DNA of 64,000 bases from an uncultured Hymenobacter sp. (GCA_913776615.1 CAJYPK010000033.1:94202-158201); one strand, 5' to 3'; counted from the stretch's first letter, positions 44,471-53,249 are shown. The notes: a model not told the origin generated them from the letters alone. Numbers and translations are program-made.

Positions 44471-44492
44471 GTCATGCTGCGCTTGCGAAGCA
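44471..44492. repeat. GTCATGCTG...CGAAGCA repeat, single arm (copy 2)
   Basis: One 22-nt arm of the repeat family at 40670, with no complementary partner nearby. It is in the 3' region after the M1 peptidase, next to a small hairpin ACTAGG/CCTAGT (44448-44464). Confidence 0.6.
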
Positions 44493-44577
44493 CTTTACTG
44501 GTGCTACTAAAAAAGCTCCACAGCAGCCCGGCAGTAGGTTGCGGAGGGACTTTCACTTTTATTCTTTTACCTAGCTC

Positions 44578-44844
44578 CACTGGCCGCACTGGCGCGAATT
44601 TAGCGTAGCGTAACTCGTGCCTAGGCATGAGGTGGAGGTTGTACCTCCACTGCCGCAACGCGGCAATCCCGCGTCCGTGGGGCTTCGAATTTCACTAAAA
44701 AAGGCTTGCGTATGGCATGTTTTTTCAAAAGGGGTTACGCCCAGCGGACGCTGGATTGCCGCGTTGCGGCAGTGGAGGTACAACCTCCACCTCATGCCTA
44801 GGCACGAGTTACGCTGCGCTAAACTCGCGCCAGTGCGGCCAGTG
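44578..44844. repeat. 267-bp near-perfect palindromic element
   Basis: Arms of about 100 bp (44578-44677 and 44745-44844) are complementary with only two or three mismatches: 92 of the first bases pair with two differences, then GCGTCCG/CGGACGC continues. The loop of about 67 nt holds AAAAAAGG and TTTTTTC tracts. Overlapping frames exist on both strands but mirror each other and have no recognisable protein. It lies between the convergent M1 and GH3 genes. No target-site duplication can be assigned. Confidence 0.9.
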
Positions 44845-44862
44845 CGCATTTTATATTGACCA

Positions 44863-44930
44863 GCTGCTAAAAAGAAGCAGCCCACGGTAACCTATTGACT
44901 GGCTGCCGTGGGCTGCTTCTTTTTAGTAGC
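44863..44930. terminator. Bidirectional terminator next to the palindrome
   Basis: A 21-bp perfect stem (44867-44887/44906-44926, extending to 44863/44930 with one mismatch) with A5/T5 tracts and an 18-nt loop. It ends 6 nt before the end of the GH3/serine-hydrolase gene and is a strong terminator for it. Confidence 0.9.
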
Positions 44931-44935
44931 TACTA

Positions 44936-47908
44936 TTACCCCTTCGGGCTCTTAGCCTCCATTGCTTTGTAAATTACCTCCTGAATTCGCGTGCGGATGT
45001 TGTACGTGCGCAGTTTGATATTGCCCGCATCGGGGTACACGCGGTTGGAGAGGAAGACGTAAAGAATCTGGTTGTCGGGGTCGAGCCAGACGCAGGTGCC
45101 GGTGAAGCCGGTATGGCCGAAGGTGCTAGCCGGAGCCAGCCGGCTGGTGGGGCCTTCGGGCTTGGTGGGGTCGCCGCGGTCCCAGCCCAGGCCGCGCTTG
45201 TTGCCAGCCACCTGCGGGCGCGAAAACTCGCTCACGACCGAGTTTTGGAAGTACATGTTGCCGCCGTAGCGGCCGTTTTGCAGGTTCATCTGCATGAGTA
45301 CGGCCAGGTCGTTGGCGGTGGCGAAGAGGCCGGCGTGGCCGCCCACGCCGCCCACGAGGGCCGCCGTTTGATCGTGCACGGTGCCTTGCAGCTGCTCGTG
45401 GCGGTAGTAGGTATCGTTTTCGGTGGGCGCGATGCAGCTCTTGGGAAAGCGCGTGAGTGGGTTGTAGGTCATGGTGCCCAGCCCCAGCGGCTTGTAGAAT
45501 TCCTTAGGCAGAAATTCTTCCAATGGCTGGCCCAATATCTTCTCGCACAAGCGCTTCATAATGATGAAGCTGAGGTCGGAGTATTCCACCGGATATTTAT
45601 CCTTCACCTTGGGCAGTAGCCCCGAGCGCAGCGTCCAGACCCACACCGAGTCGTCGGCCGTTTTGATGGAGTATTCACCGGGAGCTACTTCGTTGGGGAA
45701 GTCGTCGGTGCGCAGGGTGGCGTAGTAGGCCGGCTTCAGGGTGCCGTTGCTCACGGTACGTTCCCAGGTGGGGATGCCGGGCTTGAGGCCCGCCTGGTGC
45801 AGCAGCACGTCGCGCACGGTCATGGAGCGCTTGTTGGTGCGCTGCATTTCGGGCAGGTAGGTGCTTACTTTTTCGTCGAGGTTCAGGCGGCCCTGGTCTT
45901 TCAGGTACATCACGGCCTGTAGGGTGCCGGCCACCTTGGTTACCGAGGCGAGGTCGTAGAGCGTGCTGTTGGTCACGGGCTGGCTCTGGTCGTAGGTGCC
46001 GTAGCCGTAGCTCTGGTCAAACACCACCGTGCCGTTCTTGGCGATGAGCACCTGGCAGCCGGGGGTAGCCGCCGTCACAATGCTTTCGAGGGCAATGTGA
46101 TCAATCTGGCTCATGATTTTCGAGTCCAGGCCCTCGCGCTCGGGCGTGGCGTAGCGCAGGCGGTGCAGGTCGGCGGTGGCGAGGCCGGTGCCCGCCTTCA
46201 GCGTCTCCGATACCGTCACGGGCAGCTTGCCCCGCGCCGGCAGCGCGCCGAAGAGAATCTGCGGCACCACGAGCTGCGCCGCGTAGTGGTCTTCGTAGCC
46301 GCATACCAGGGTGCGGGCGCCCTCCAGGTACTTAAGCCCGTAGGCGTTGCCCATCGCCACCACCACCGTTTTGCGGCGCTTGTCGGCTTGCAGGTTCTTG
46401 AGGAATTTCAGCGCCCCGTCGCCCAGGCCGTAACTGTGGCTGGGCGTGTTATTCATTTGGTGTAGGCTCACGACCACTACGTTGGCATCACCCAGGCGGG
46501 CCTGAATGCGGCTGAAAGTCGAGTCGGGCGCGTAGCGGTCGGGCACGGCGTACACGGGGCCGGGCTGGTACTTGTTGAAAATAGTGGCGTACGGCCCCTC
46601 GGGCTGGGTGCCGATGGTAATGGCCGCGATGCGCAGCGTATCGAGCCGCTGGAAGGGGAGGAGCTTGTCCTCGTTCTTCGCCACCGTGACGGCGTGCTCG
46701 AAAATAGCCTGGCTCAGCACCCGCGACTCGGGCAGGTTGAGGCTGTCGCGCAGCGTCAGCACGTTGACGGGCTTGTATTTATTGAGGCCCGCCCAGTACT
46801 TGGCCCGCAAAATCTTCTTCACCCGCGCATCCAGATCAGCTTGATTCAGATGCCCCGCCGCCACGGCTTCCTTGATGCGGATGAGGGCGGCTGGCACGTC
46901 TTCCGAAAACAGCAGCACGTCGTTGCCAGCGGCCAGGGCCATCGCGTCGAGCTCGCCGTCTTTATAGAGCTTGCTCACGCTACGCATGTTCAGCGCATCG
47001 GTGAAAATTAAGCCCTTAAAGCCCATGCGCTCTTGCAGCAGCCCCGTCACCAGCGCCTTGGAGAGCGTGGTCGTCTTGGCGTTGGTGGTATCAAACAGCG
47101 GCATGTAGAGGTGGGCCACCATGACACCCAGGGCCCCGGCCTCGAATGACTTCTGGAAGGGTACCAAATCTACCTTTTCGAGCTTCGCCAGGTCGGTATT
47201 AATAACCGGCAGGGCCACGTGCGAGTCGGTATCGGTGTCGCCGTGGCCGGGGAAGTGCTTGGCGACGGCAATCACCCGCTGGCTCTGCAAGCCGTTGATG
47301 TACTGCACGCCCAGCGCCGCCACGCGGTCGGCGTTCTCCCCAAAGGAGCGGTTGCCGATAACCGGGTTGCCGGGGTTGGAATTAACATCGACCACCGGGG
47401 CGAAGTTGATGTGCACGCCCAGCGCCCGCAGCTTGCGGGCCAGGTCGCGGCCCATCTGGTACACGAGCTTGTCGTCGTCCATCGCGCCCAGCGTCATCTG
47501 CTTGGCGAAGTGCGAGGTCGAGTCTAGGCGCATGTCGAGGCCCCACTCGGCATCGGTGGCGATGAGCAGCGGCACCTTGGCGGCGGCCTGCAAGCGGTTG
47601 GTCATGATGGCCTGCCGCTTGGGACCGCCCTGCAAAAACATCACCCCGCCGATGCCTTGGTTACGCACCAGGCGCTCAATACGGTCGGCGTGAGCCTTTT
47701 CGCGGTTGGAATACGCCGCCACCATGAAGAACTGCCCCAGCCGCTGCTCGGGCGTGAGCGAGTTGAACACGCTATCGACCCACTGCTGCTCGGCGGGACC
47801 ATTGGGTAGGGGATCGGGTAAGGGCTTGCGGGGCTCCGAAAAACCTAGCAGCAACCCGGTGACCCCCAGCAGCAACCCCAGAAACAGAAACCGGAAATCG
47901 ACGCGCAT
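44936..47908 (-). CDS. GH3 N-acetylhexosaminidase fused to a serine hydrolase (beta-lactamase fold)
   Basis: 990 residues with a hydrophobic N-terminus (FLFLGLLLGVTGLLLGF) as signal or anchor. Residues 40-600 are GH3, NagZ-like: TDAEWGLDMRLDS, FAPVVDVNSNPGNPVIGNRSFGE, KHFPGHGDTDTDSH (the NagZ Asp-His acid/base loop, about 210) and GLIFTDALNMRSV (nucleophile Asp, about 310). Residues 620-985 are a class-C beta-lactamase/esterase domain with SVTK (SxxK, about 655), YSDLSF in the YxN position and HTGFTG as KTG equivalent. The fusion recurs in Bacteroidota and suggests concerted cleavage of muropeptides in the periplasm. Alone on the minus strand. Confidence 0.9.
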   Translation of the reverse strand: MRVDFRFLFLGLLLGVTGLLLGFSEPRKPLPDPLPNGPAEQQWVDSVFNSLTPEQRLGQFFMVAAYSNREKAHADRIERLVRNQGIGGVMFLQGGPKRQAIMTNRLQAAAKVPLLIATDAEWGLDMRLDSTSHFAKQMTLGAMDDDKLVYQMGRDLARKLRALGVHINFAPVVDVNSNPGNPVIGNRSFGENADRVAALGVQYINGLQSQRVIAVAKHFPGHGDTDTDSHVALPVINTDLAKLEKVDLVPFQKSFEAGALGVMVAHLYMPLFDTTNAKTTTLSKALVTGLLQERMGFKGLIFTDALNMRSVSKLYKDGELDAMALAAGNDVLLFSEDVPAALIRIKEAVAAGHLNQADLDARVKKILRAKYWAGLNKYKPVNVLTLRDSLNLPESRVLSQAIFEHAVTVAKNEDKLLPFQRLDTLRIAAITIGTQPEGPYATIFNKYQPGPVYAVPDRYAPDSTFSRIQARLGDANVVVVSLHQMNNTPSHSYGLGDGALKFLKNLQADKRRKTVVVAMGNAYGLKYLEGARTLVCGYEDHYAAQLVVPQILFGALPARGKLPVTVSETLKAGTGLATADLHRLRYATPEREGLDSKIMSQIDHIALESIVTAATPGCQVLIAKNGTVVFDQSYGYGTYDQSQPVTNSTLYDLASVTKVAGTLQAVMYLKDQGRLNLDEKVSTYLPEMQRTNKRSMTVRDVLLHQAGLKPGIPTWERTVSNGTLKPAYYATLRTDDFPNEVAPGEYSIKTADDSVWVWTLRSGLLPKVKDKYPVEYSDLSFIIMKRLCEKILGQPLEEFLPKEFYKPLGLGTMTYNPLTRFPKSCIAPTENDTYYRHEQLQGTVHDQTAALVGGVGGHAGLFATANDLAVLMQMNLQNGRYGGNMYFQNSVVSEFSRPQVAGNKRGLGWDRGDPTKPEGPTSRLAPASTFGHTGFTGTCVWLDPDNQILYVFLSNRVYPDAGNIKLRTYNIRTRIQEVIYKAMEAKSPKG

Positions 47909-48206
47909 CAGCCCAGGGCGGGAAGTTTTAGAGGTAGAAAAGGCGGGCCAGCCGGGCTACTTTTGCCGGCGGACACGGCCGGAACCCCCGGCTGCCGGTG
48001 GCGGTTCCATAGGAAGCCAAACCACTTGGCAGCCGAAAACTAAGTTCGGCCGCTTGCCCAAATTGGCCGCAAAGGTAGGCAGTAAGAGGTGATGACAGGA
48101 TGGAGGAAGCAGGTAATAAGGTGAGAAGTAGGTACTACCTGCGCACCTTTTTCCCCGGTTCCTCGCCTGCGCCGCCCCTTACCTCAACGCTTCAGCACTT
48201 CTTCGA
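47909..48206. other. Divergent gap between the GH3 fusion and mutL
   Basis: 298 nt without a frame. A plus-strand TAnnTTTG (TACTTTTG, 47958-47965) and a minus-strand one (TACCTTTG, plus coordinates 48070-48077) point toward each other; the minus box may serve the GH3 gene through a leader of about 155 nt. Between them is GC-rich DNA with GGAACC/GGTTCC and CCGG-CTG-CCGG pairings. No known RNA family was recognised. Confidence 0.35.
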
Positions 48207-50219
48207 ATGCCCGACATTATCCAACTTCTGCCCGAATACCTCGCCAATCAGATTGCGGCGGGGGAGGTGGTGCAGCGCCCGGCCTCGGTAGTGAAAGAAC
48301 TGCTCGAAAACGCCGTCGACGCCGGGGCGAAGAGCGTGCAACTGATTGTGAAGGAGGCGGGTAAGCAGCTCGTGCAGGTAGTGGACGACGGGGCCGGCAT
48401 GTCGGCCACCGACGCCCGCATGAGCCTGGAGCGCCACGCCACCAGCAAAATCCGCTCTACCGAAGACCTGTTCCGCATTCGTACGCTGGGTTTCCGGGGC
48501 GAGGCGCTGGCCAGCATCGCGGCCGTGGCGCAGGTTGAAATCCGCACCAAGCAGCGCGGCCAGGAAACCGGCTCGCTTCTGCTCGTGGAAGGCTCGCAGG
48601 TGAATAGCCAAACGCCCACTGCCTGCCCCGACGGCAGCAGCATCTCAGTTAAGAACTTGTTTTTCAACGTGCCCGCCCGGCGCAATTTTTTGAAGAGCAA
48701 CGCGGTGGAGATGCGTCATATCCTCGACGAGTTTCAGCACATCGCACTGGCCAACCCCCAGATTGCCTTTTCCTTATACCAAAACGACCTCGAAGTATTC
48801 AGCCTGCCCGCCGGCAAGCTGAGCCAGCGCATCGTGGCCCTGCTGGGCAACAACTACAAGGAGCAGCTGGCGAGCTGCGAGGAGGTGACGCCCTTCATCA
48901 CGGTGAAGGGCTACATCGGTAAGCCGGAGTCGGCAAAAAAAAGCCGGGGCGACCAGTTTTTTTTCGTCAACAACCGCTTTATCCGCTCGGCCTACCTCAA
49001 CCACGCCGTGTTGGCCGCCTACGAGGGTCTGCTGGCCCGCGATACTCACCCGTTCTACGTGCTGTTTTTGGAACTGGATCCCAAGGCCATCGACATCAAC
49101 GTCCACCCGACCAAGACGGAAATCAAGTTTGAGGACGAGAAAACGGTGTACGCCGTGGTGCGGGCGGCCGTGCGGCAGGCGCTGGGGGTGCATAGCCTCA
49201 CGCCCTCGCTCGACTTCGAGGGCGACGTGAATTTCGCGCCCATTCGCCCGCTACGGACTTCCACCGCGACCAACTCTTTCAATAAGGGCGAAGGGGCCGC
49301 GCTGCCCGCGCCTACCCGCGCCGTGGAGTTTAACCCCGACGCGTTGGCGGCTTCCGTGTCGGCCGCCGCGCGCGGCAGCAAGCGCACCTCCGACGAGCGC
49401 CAAGCCCCCGCCCGCCCCACCGAGCAGGCCAAGCGCGACCTCGAAGCCTTCTACCGCGAGCTGGGCCAGCCGGTGCGCCCGGCCGGCGAAGAAGTCGCGC
49501 CAGTTGCGCCGGTGGCCGTCTTGCCGCCGCCAGCCACGCTGCCCGAGCTACCTTTTACGCATCCCGTGCCGGCCGAGCGCCCGCGCCCGGCAGTGGCTGG
49601 CCCCGCCAACCCTGGCCCCGGAGCTGGCAGCGGCGGGGCGCACAGTCCCCGCGCCACGCAGGTACTGAACCGCTACGTGCTGCTACCCGTGAAATCGGGC
49701 CTGATGCTCATTGACCAAGAGGCGGCCCGCGAGCGCATCCTGTACGAGCAGTACACGACCGGGCAGGAGCGGGGCGGCGGGCACTCGCAGGCACTGCTGT
49801 TTCCGCGTCCGGTCACGTTTTCGCCCGCCGACTACGCCGTGCTGGGCGAGCTCACGCCCACGCTGCACCTGCTGGGCTTCCGCTTCGCCGAGTTCGGCCC
49901 GAATACCATCGCCATCGAAGCCGTGCCGGCCGACCTGCCCGCCCAGGGTGAGAAGGAGCTGCTGGAAGGGCTCATCGAGCAGTTTCGTAGCGGGGCGGCC
50001 CCGCTGCGGCTTGATCGCCGCGAGGCGCTGGCCCGCTCGCTGGCCCGGCGCGTGGCCCTGGCCACCAGCCAGCCCCGCCTGCCCGACGTGGAGCTGAACG
50101 CCTTAGTCGATAAACTTTTTGCCTGCCAGGTGCCCAACTACACCCCCGACGGCCGCCCCACCGTAGTGCTGCTCGACGGCGAGCAATTGGCCGCCTACTT
50201 CCGTAAAGCTGGCGCGTAA
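48207..50219 (+). CDS. mutL: DNA mismatch repair protein MutL
   Basis: 670 residues. The GHKL ATPase domain starts IIQLLPEYLANQIAAGEVVQRPASVVKELLENAVDAGA, with DDGAGM and GFRGEALASIAAVAQ (about 95). The transducer domain has FFFVNNRFIRSAYL and HPTKTEIKF. A proline/alanine-rich linker covers about 350-480. The C-terminal dimerisation domain has LMLIDQEAARERILYEQY (about 497-514), which fits the endonuclease motif DQHA-x2-E-x4-E except Glu for His, and ends KLFACQVPNYTPDGRPTVVLL. It couples MutS recognition to strand removal. Two rhomboid genes follow. Confidence 0.95.
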   Translation: MPDIIQLLPEYLANQIAAGEVVQRPASVVKELLENAVDAGAKSVQLIVKEAGKQLVQVVDDGAGMSATDARMSLERHATSKIRSTEDLFRIRTLGFRGEALASIAAVAQVEIRTKQRGQETGSLLLVEGSQVNSQTPTACPDGSSISVKNLFFNVPARRNFLKSNAVEMRHILDEFQHIALANPQIAFSLYQNDLEVFSLPAGKLSQRIVALLGNNYKEQLASCEEVTPFITVKGYIGKPESAKKSRGDQFFFVNNRFIRSAYLNHAVLAAYEGLLARDTHPFYVLFLELDPKAIDINVHPTKTEIKFEDEKTVYAVVRAAVRQALGVHSLTPSLDFEGDVNFAPIRPLRTSTATNSFNKGEGAALPAPTRAVEFNPDALAASVSAAARGSKRTSDERQAPARPTEQAKRDLEAFYRELGQPVRPAGEEVAPVAPVAVLPPPATLPELPFTHPVPAERPRPAVAGPANPGPGAGSGGAHSPRATQVLNRYVLLPVKSGLMLIDQEAARERILYEQYTTGQERGGGHSQALLFPRPVTFSPADYAVLGELTPTLHLLGFRFAEFGPNTIAIEAVPADLPAQGEKELLEGLIEQFRSGAAPLRLDRREALARSLARRVALATSQPRLPDVELNALVDKLFACQVPNYTPDGRPTVVLLDGEQLAAYFRKAGA

Positions 50220-50277
50220 ACTGCCCGGTGCGACCTTTGCTCTTTCCTTTCACTAAGCTAGCGCTTGGTGCCTATCC

Positions 50278-51081
50278 ATGTTTAATCTTACTCCAGCCGT
50301 TCGGAACCTGTTGATAGCCAATATCGTGGTCTATTTACTTCAGGTCAATTTCCGTGTCTTCCCCGTTACCCTATTGGGTAGCTTGCACCCAATAGGCTCA
50401 GACTACCTGCATTTCTGGCAGTTTTTCACCTATATGTTCCTGCATGATCCTAATAACTGGATGCATTTGTTAGGTAACATGTTTGGTCTGGTTTCTTTAG
50501 GGCCTCTGCTAGAGCAGCGTTGGGGTAGCCAGCGGTTTCTGGCATTCTGGCTGATATGTGGCGTAGGCGCAGGTGTATTTTATGAAGGGGTAAGAGCATA
50601 TGAGTTGAATAAAATAAAAACTACCTATGCAGAAGTAGTGGCTAGCCCTGATGCTGTTACCTATGATGCTTTTATGCGGGAGGTAGGCGTTAACAGAGAG
50701 GCATACAATGCCGCTGCATCGGCACTACAGCGCAATCCGAATGACCAGGAACTGCGGCAGGGAATAGTTGCTAATGTTAAAATGATCTATGAGGAAATCA
50801 TTAACTCGCCAGCATCAGGCATGCTGGGCGCTTCCGGCGCTGTATTTGGGATAATGTTTGCTTTTGCCTTCTTGTTTCCCAACACGGAGCTGATGCTTAT
50901 TTTTCCGCCTATTCCTATGAAGGCGAAGTACTTCGTGTTTTTCTATGCCTTATTTGAGCTGTACAGTGGGGTACACCGAGTTCCGGGTGACAGCGTTGCC
51001 CATTTTGCACATATTGGCGGAATGGTAGTGGCATTTATTATTCTTAAATTCTGGGAAAGCGGTCGCAGCCGTTTCTACTAA
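50278..51081 (+). CDS. Rhomboid-family intramembrane serine protease
   Basis: 267 residues and six or more transmembrane segments. Catalytic Ser186 is in LGASGAVFG (GxSG) and the catalytic His245 in HFAHIGGMVVAF. HLLGNMFGLVSLGPLLEQRWG (about 62-82) is the helix-2 motif. Between helices 3 and 4 there is a charged, mostly helical insert of about 70 residues (113-180, including MREVGVNREAYNAAASALQRNPNDQEL) that ordinary rhomboids lack. Base use is AT-richer than its neighbours mutL and the second rhomboid. It is 58 nt after mutL and 14 nt before the second rhomboid. Confidence 0.88.
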   Translation: MFNLTPAVRNLLIANIVVYLLQVNFRVFPVTLLGSLHPIGSDYLHFWQFFTYMFLHDPNNWMHLLGNMFGLVSLGPLLEQRWGSQRFLAFWLICGVGAGVFYEGVRAYELNKIKTTYAEVVASPDAVTYDAFMREVGVNREAYNAAASALQRNPNDQELRQGIVANVKMIYEEIINSPASGMLGASGAVFGIMFAFAFLFPNTELMLIFPPIPMKAKYFVFFYALFELYSGVHRVPGDSVAHFAHIGGMVVAFIILKFWESGRSRFY

Positions 51082-51095
51082 AAGTTCTTATTTCC

Positions 51096-51989
51096 ATGAG
51101 TTTAACCCAGGATATCCGCGACGCCTTCTCGCGGCGCGATAATGCGTTGAATCAGTTCATTATCATCAATGCGCTGGTTTTCGCCGTGCTCATCATCTTT
51201 CAGGCCATCCTGTTCCTGACGCAGTCGCGCGATGTCTACTCGCTCGTGCTGCGGCAGCTGGCCCTGTCGTCGGACGGCCTGGTGCTACTGCGTCACCCGT
51301 GGACGCTGTTTACCTACGCCTTCGTGCACGAAAATTTCTTCCATATCCTGTTTAATATGCTGAACCTGTATTGGTTTGGGCAGATTATTCGGGAGTATCT
51401 GGGTGACCGGCGGCTGATTAGCCTCTACATCCTCGGGGCGCTGGCGGGCGGAGTATTTTTCCTGCTGGCTTATAATTTTCTGCCCGTTTTCCAGGGGCGC
51501 ATCGGCCAGCCGGTAATCGGCGCGTCGGCCTCCGTCACGGCTATTATCGTGGCCGCCGCCACCCTGCTGCCCGACTACACGTTCATGCTCATTCTGCTGG
51601 GGCCGGTTAAAATCAAGTGGATAGCTGCCGTAGTCGTCATTATCTCGCTGGCGGGTATCAATGGTGGCAACCCCGGCGGGGAAATTACCCACCTCGGCGG
51701 TGCGCTGCTGGGCTTCCTGTTCATCAAGCAGCTCAAGGCCGGGCGCGACATGGGCCAACCCGTGGTAGCTACCGGAGCGTGGCTGGGGCGCGTATTCCAG
51801 CGCAGCCCCGCCATGAAAGTGACACACCGAGGGACGGTGAGTAGCCCCAGCCGCCCGGCTGTCAGCAGCAACGCCGGCACCACGCCCCCCGAAGAGGTAG
51901 ACCTGATTCTCGACAAAATCTCGCGCTCCGGTTACGAGAGCCTTTCCAAGGAAGAAAAGCAAAAGCTATTCCGGGCCAGCCAACAATAA
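51096..51989 (+). CDS. Rhomboid-family intramembrane serine protease (tandem second copy)
   Basis: 297 residues. The membrane part (residues 25-215) has the helix-2 motif HENFFHILFNMLNLYWFGQI, Ser144 in IGASASVTAII (GASA and not GxSG) and His199 in EITHLGGALLGF. The C-terminal 75 residues are soluble, ending in SRSGYESLSKEEKQKLFRASQQ, a short helical motif shared by many Bacteroidota rhomboids. It is GC-rich like the genome and unlike the first copy. It probably shares a transcript with it, with a strong terminator following. Substrates are unknown. Confidence 0.88.
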   Translation: MSLTQDIRDAFSRRDNALNQFIIINALVFAVLIIFQAILFLTQSRDVYSLVLRQLALSSDGLVLLRHPWTLFTYAFVHENFFHILFNMLNLYWFGQIIREYLGDRRLISLYILGALAGGVFFLLAYNFLPVFQGRIGQPVIGASASVTAIIVAAATLLPDYTFMLILLGPVKIKWIAAVVVIISLAGINGGNPGGEITHLGGALLGFLFIKQLKAGRDMGQPVVATGAWLGRVFQRSPAMKVTHRGTVSSPSRPAVSSNAGTTPPEEVDLILDKISRSGYESLSKEEKQKLFRASQQ

Positions 51990-52004
51990 GCTAGCCCTTC
52001 TGAT

Positions 52005-52044
52005 CAACAAAAAAGCCCGTCGAAACAGACGGGCTTTTTTGTTG
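52005..52044. terminator. Bidirectional terminator after the rhomboid genes
   Basis: Perfect 17-bp stem CAACAAAAAAGCCCGTC (52005-52021) with its complement (52028-52044), loop 6 nt, and A/T tracts on both sides. It is shared with the convergent gene at 52058. Confidence 0.92.
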
Positions 52045-52057
52045 GTTGGGTCGGCGA

Positions 52058-52426
52058 TCACAAAGCGTGCTCGGCCGGGGCCTCCGCCGGCTGCCGGCCC
52101 CACGACTCGGCGCAGCGGCTGCGCATCTGCTGGCGAAACTTCTCGCGCTCAGCGGGCGAAAAGGTCTCCATGCGCTGCATCATCTGGCGCTTCCAGGCGC
52201 GGCCCCGCGCCCAGCCGCCGCTGCCGCCCCGGCCAAAGCCGCCGAGTAAGATGCGGCTGAGCACCAGCAGGCCGATAGTTTGCCCGAAGGTGAGTACCGG
52301 CAGGTGAAAAATCATCGGCATGAGCCAATTCCAGAGGCTCATCGTGGCGAAGCCGGCCACAACCACGAATAGGCCCGCGAAGAAAATGAATTTAACGGCT
52401 TTTTTCAGCCAGAAGGAGCGAGACAT
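52058..52426 (-). CDS. Small membrane protein downstream of the ECF sigma factor
   Basis: 122 residues. The basic N-terminus MSRSFWLKKAVKF is followed by a helix (IFFAGLFVVVAGFATMSLWNWLM) and a second hydrophobic segment (LTFGQTIGLLVLSRILLGGF). A glycine-rich turn and a soluble, charged C-terminus follow (WKRQMMQRMETFSPAEREKFRQQMRSRC). The last pattern resembles the periplasmic-sensor-like tails of small proteins next to ECF factors in Bacteroidota. An anti-sigma or effector role is inferred from position, 45 nt after the sigma gene. Confidence 0.55.
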   Translation of the reverse strand: MSRSFWLKKAVKFIFFAGLFVVVAGFATMSLWNWLMPMIFHLPVLTFGQTIGLLVLSRILLGGFGRGGSGGWARGRAWKRQMMQRMETFSPAEREKFRQQMRSRCAESWGRQPAEAPAEHAL

Positions 52427-52471
52427 AGCAGGGGATAATTTAAATAAAGAAGGCAGGAAAAGTCGCGTTGG

Positions 52472-53050
52472 CTAGTCCGTGAACAGCTCATCGTAGAGCT
52501 TGCGCAGCCGCTTGCGCAGGTGCTTCACGGCGTAATGCTTGCGCGAAATAAGCGTTTTGAGGGGTACGCCGGTAGCGGCTACCATGTCGTTGAACGATTG
52601 GTCTTCCAGCTCGTGCCACACAAATACTTGGCGCTGTTCGGCTGGCAACTCGGCCAGGGCATCGCTGATGGCGTCCATGATGGTTTCGCGCAGCAGCCGG
52701 TTTTCGGGCGAGTCGTCGGGGGCGGGGAGCACGTCTTGCAGCAGGCGAGCGGGCTCGTCGCTCTCGACCGCCGCGCCCAGCGGAGCATCCAGCGACACCG
52801 TGCGCTGGGCCGGCACCCGCCGGTAGCGGTCGATGATGCGGTTGCGGGCCACCCGAAACAGCCAGGCCGCCGCCTGCTCCACGGGCTTGAGCAAGCGGTA
52901 GCTTTCCACCAACTCAGCAAAAACGTCTTGTAGAATGTCTTCGGCCTCGGCCGGGTCGGGTACGCGGCGCTCGATAAACCGCAGCAGCCGGCCGCGCTGC
53001 TCGCGCACCGCCGTCTGAATCTGCTGGTCTTGGCTGGCGGCCGTGGTCAT
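52472..53050 (-). CDS. ECF-type RNA polymerase sigma factor
   Basis: 192 residues from ATG 53050 (MTTAASQDQQIQTAVREQRGRL). An in-frame ATG at 53083 is possible; further upstream the frame is only antisense extension. Region 2: RRVPDPAEAEDILQDVFAELVESYRLLKPVEQAAAWLFRVARNRIIDRYRR. Region 4: ALAELPAEQRQVFVWHELEDQSFNDMVAATGVPLKTLISRKHYAVKHLRKRLR. The pairing with a small membrane protein suggests envelope sensing. Divergent from nuoK. Confidence 0.85.
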   Translation of the reverse strand: MTTAASQDQQIQTAVREQRGRLLRFIERRVPDPAEAEDILQDVFAELVESYRLLKPVEQAAAWLFRVARNRIIDRYRRVPAQRTVSLDAPLGAAVESDEPARLLQDVLPAPDDSPENRLLRETIMDAISDALAELPAEQRQVFVWHELEDQSFNDMVAATGVPLKTLISRKHYAVKHLRKRLRKLYDELFTD

Positions 53051-53249
53051 GAGCGCGGAAAGGGGGAGGGCAAGGGCTTCCATTGGGATCGGAGCCGCGG
53101 ATTTATCGCGTTGGTCGGATTGCTCGGCGGGCGTGGCCGAATTGACAAGACGATGGGGCTCTGCTGCTACCAGACGAAAAGCGAAGCTACTTACTTTAAA
53201 CTTTTTTGAAGAAACGCGCCGTCGGCCCCGGCCGGCGACCGCCAAACCA

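Noticed and set aside
44571..44885. Overlapping frames of 80-104 codons on both strands
   Set aside because: They mirror each other because the DNA is a palindrome; no family and no leader box.
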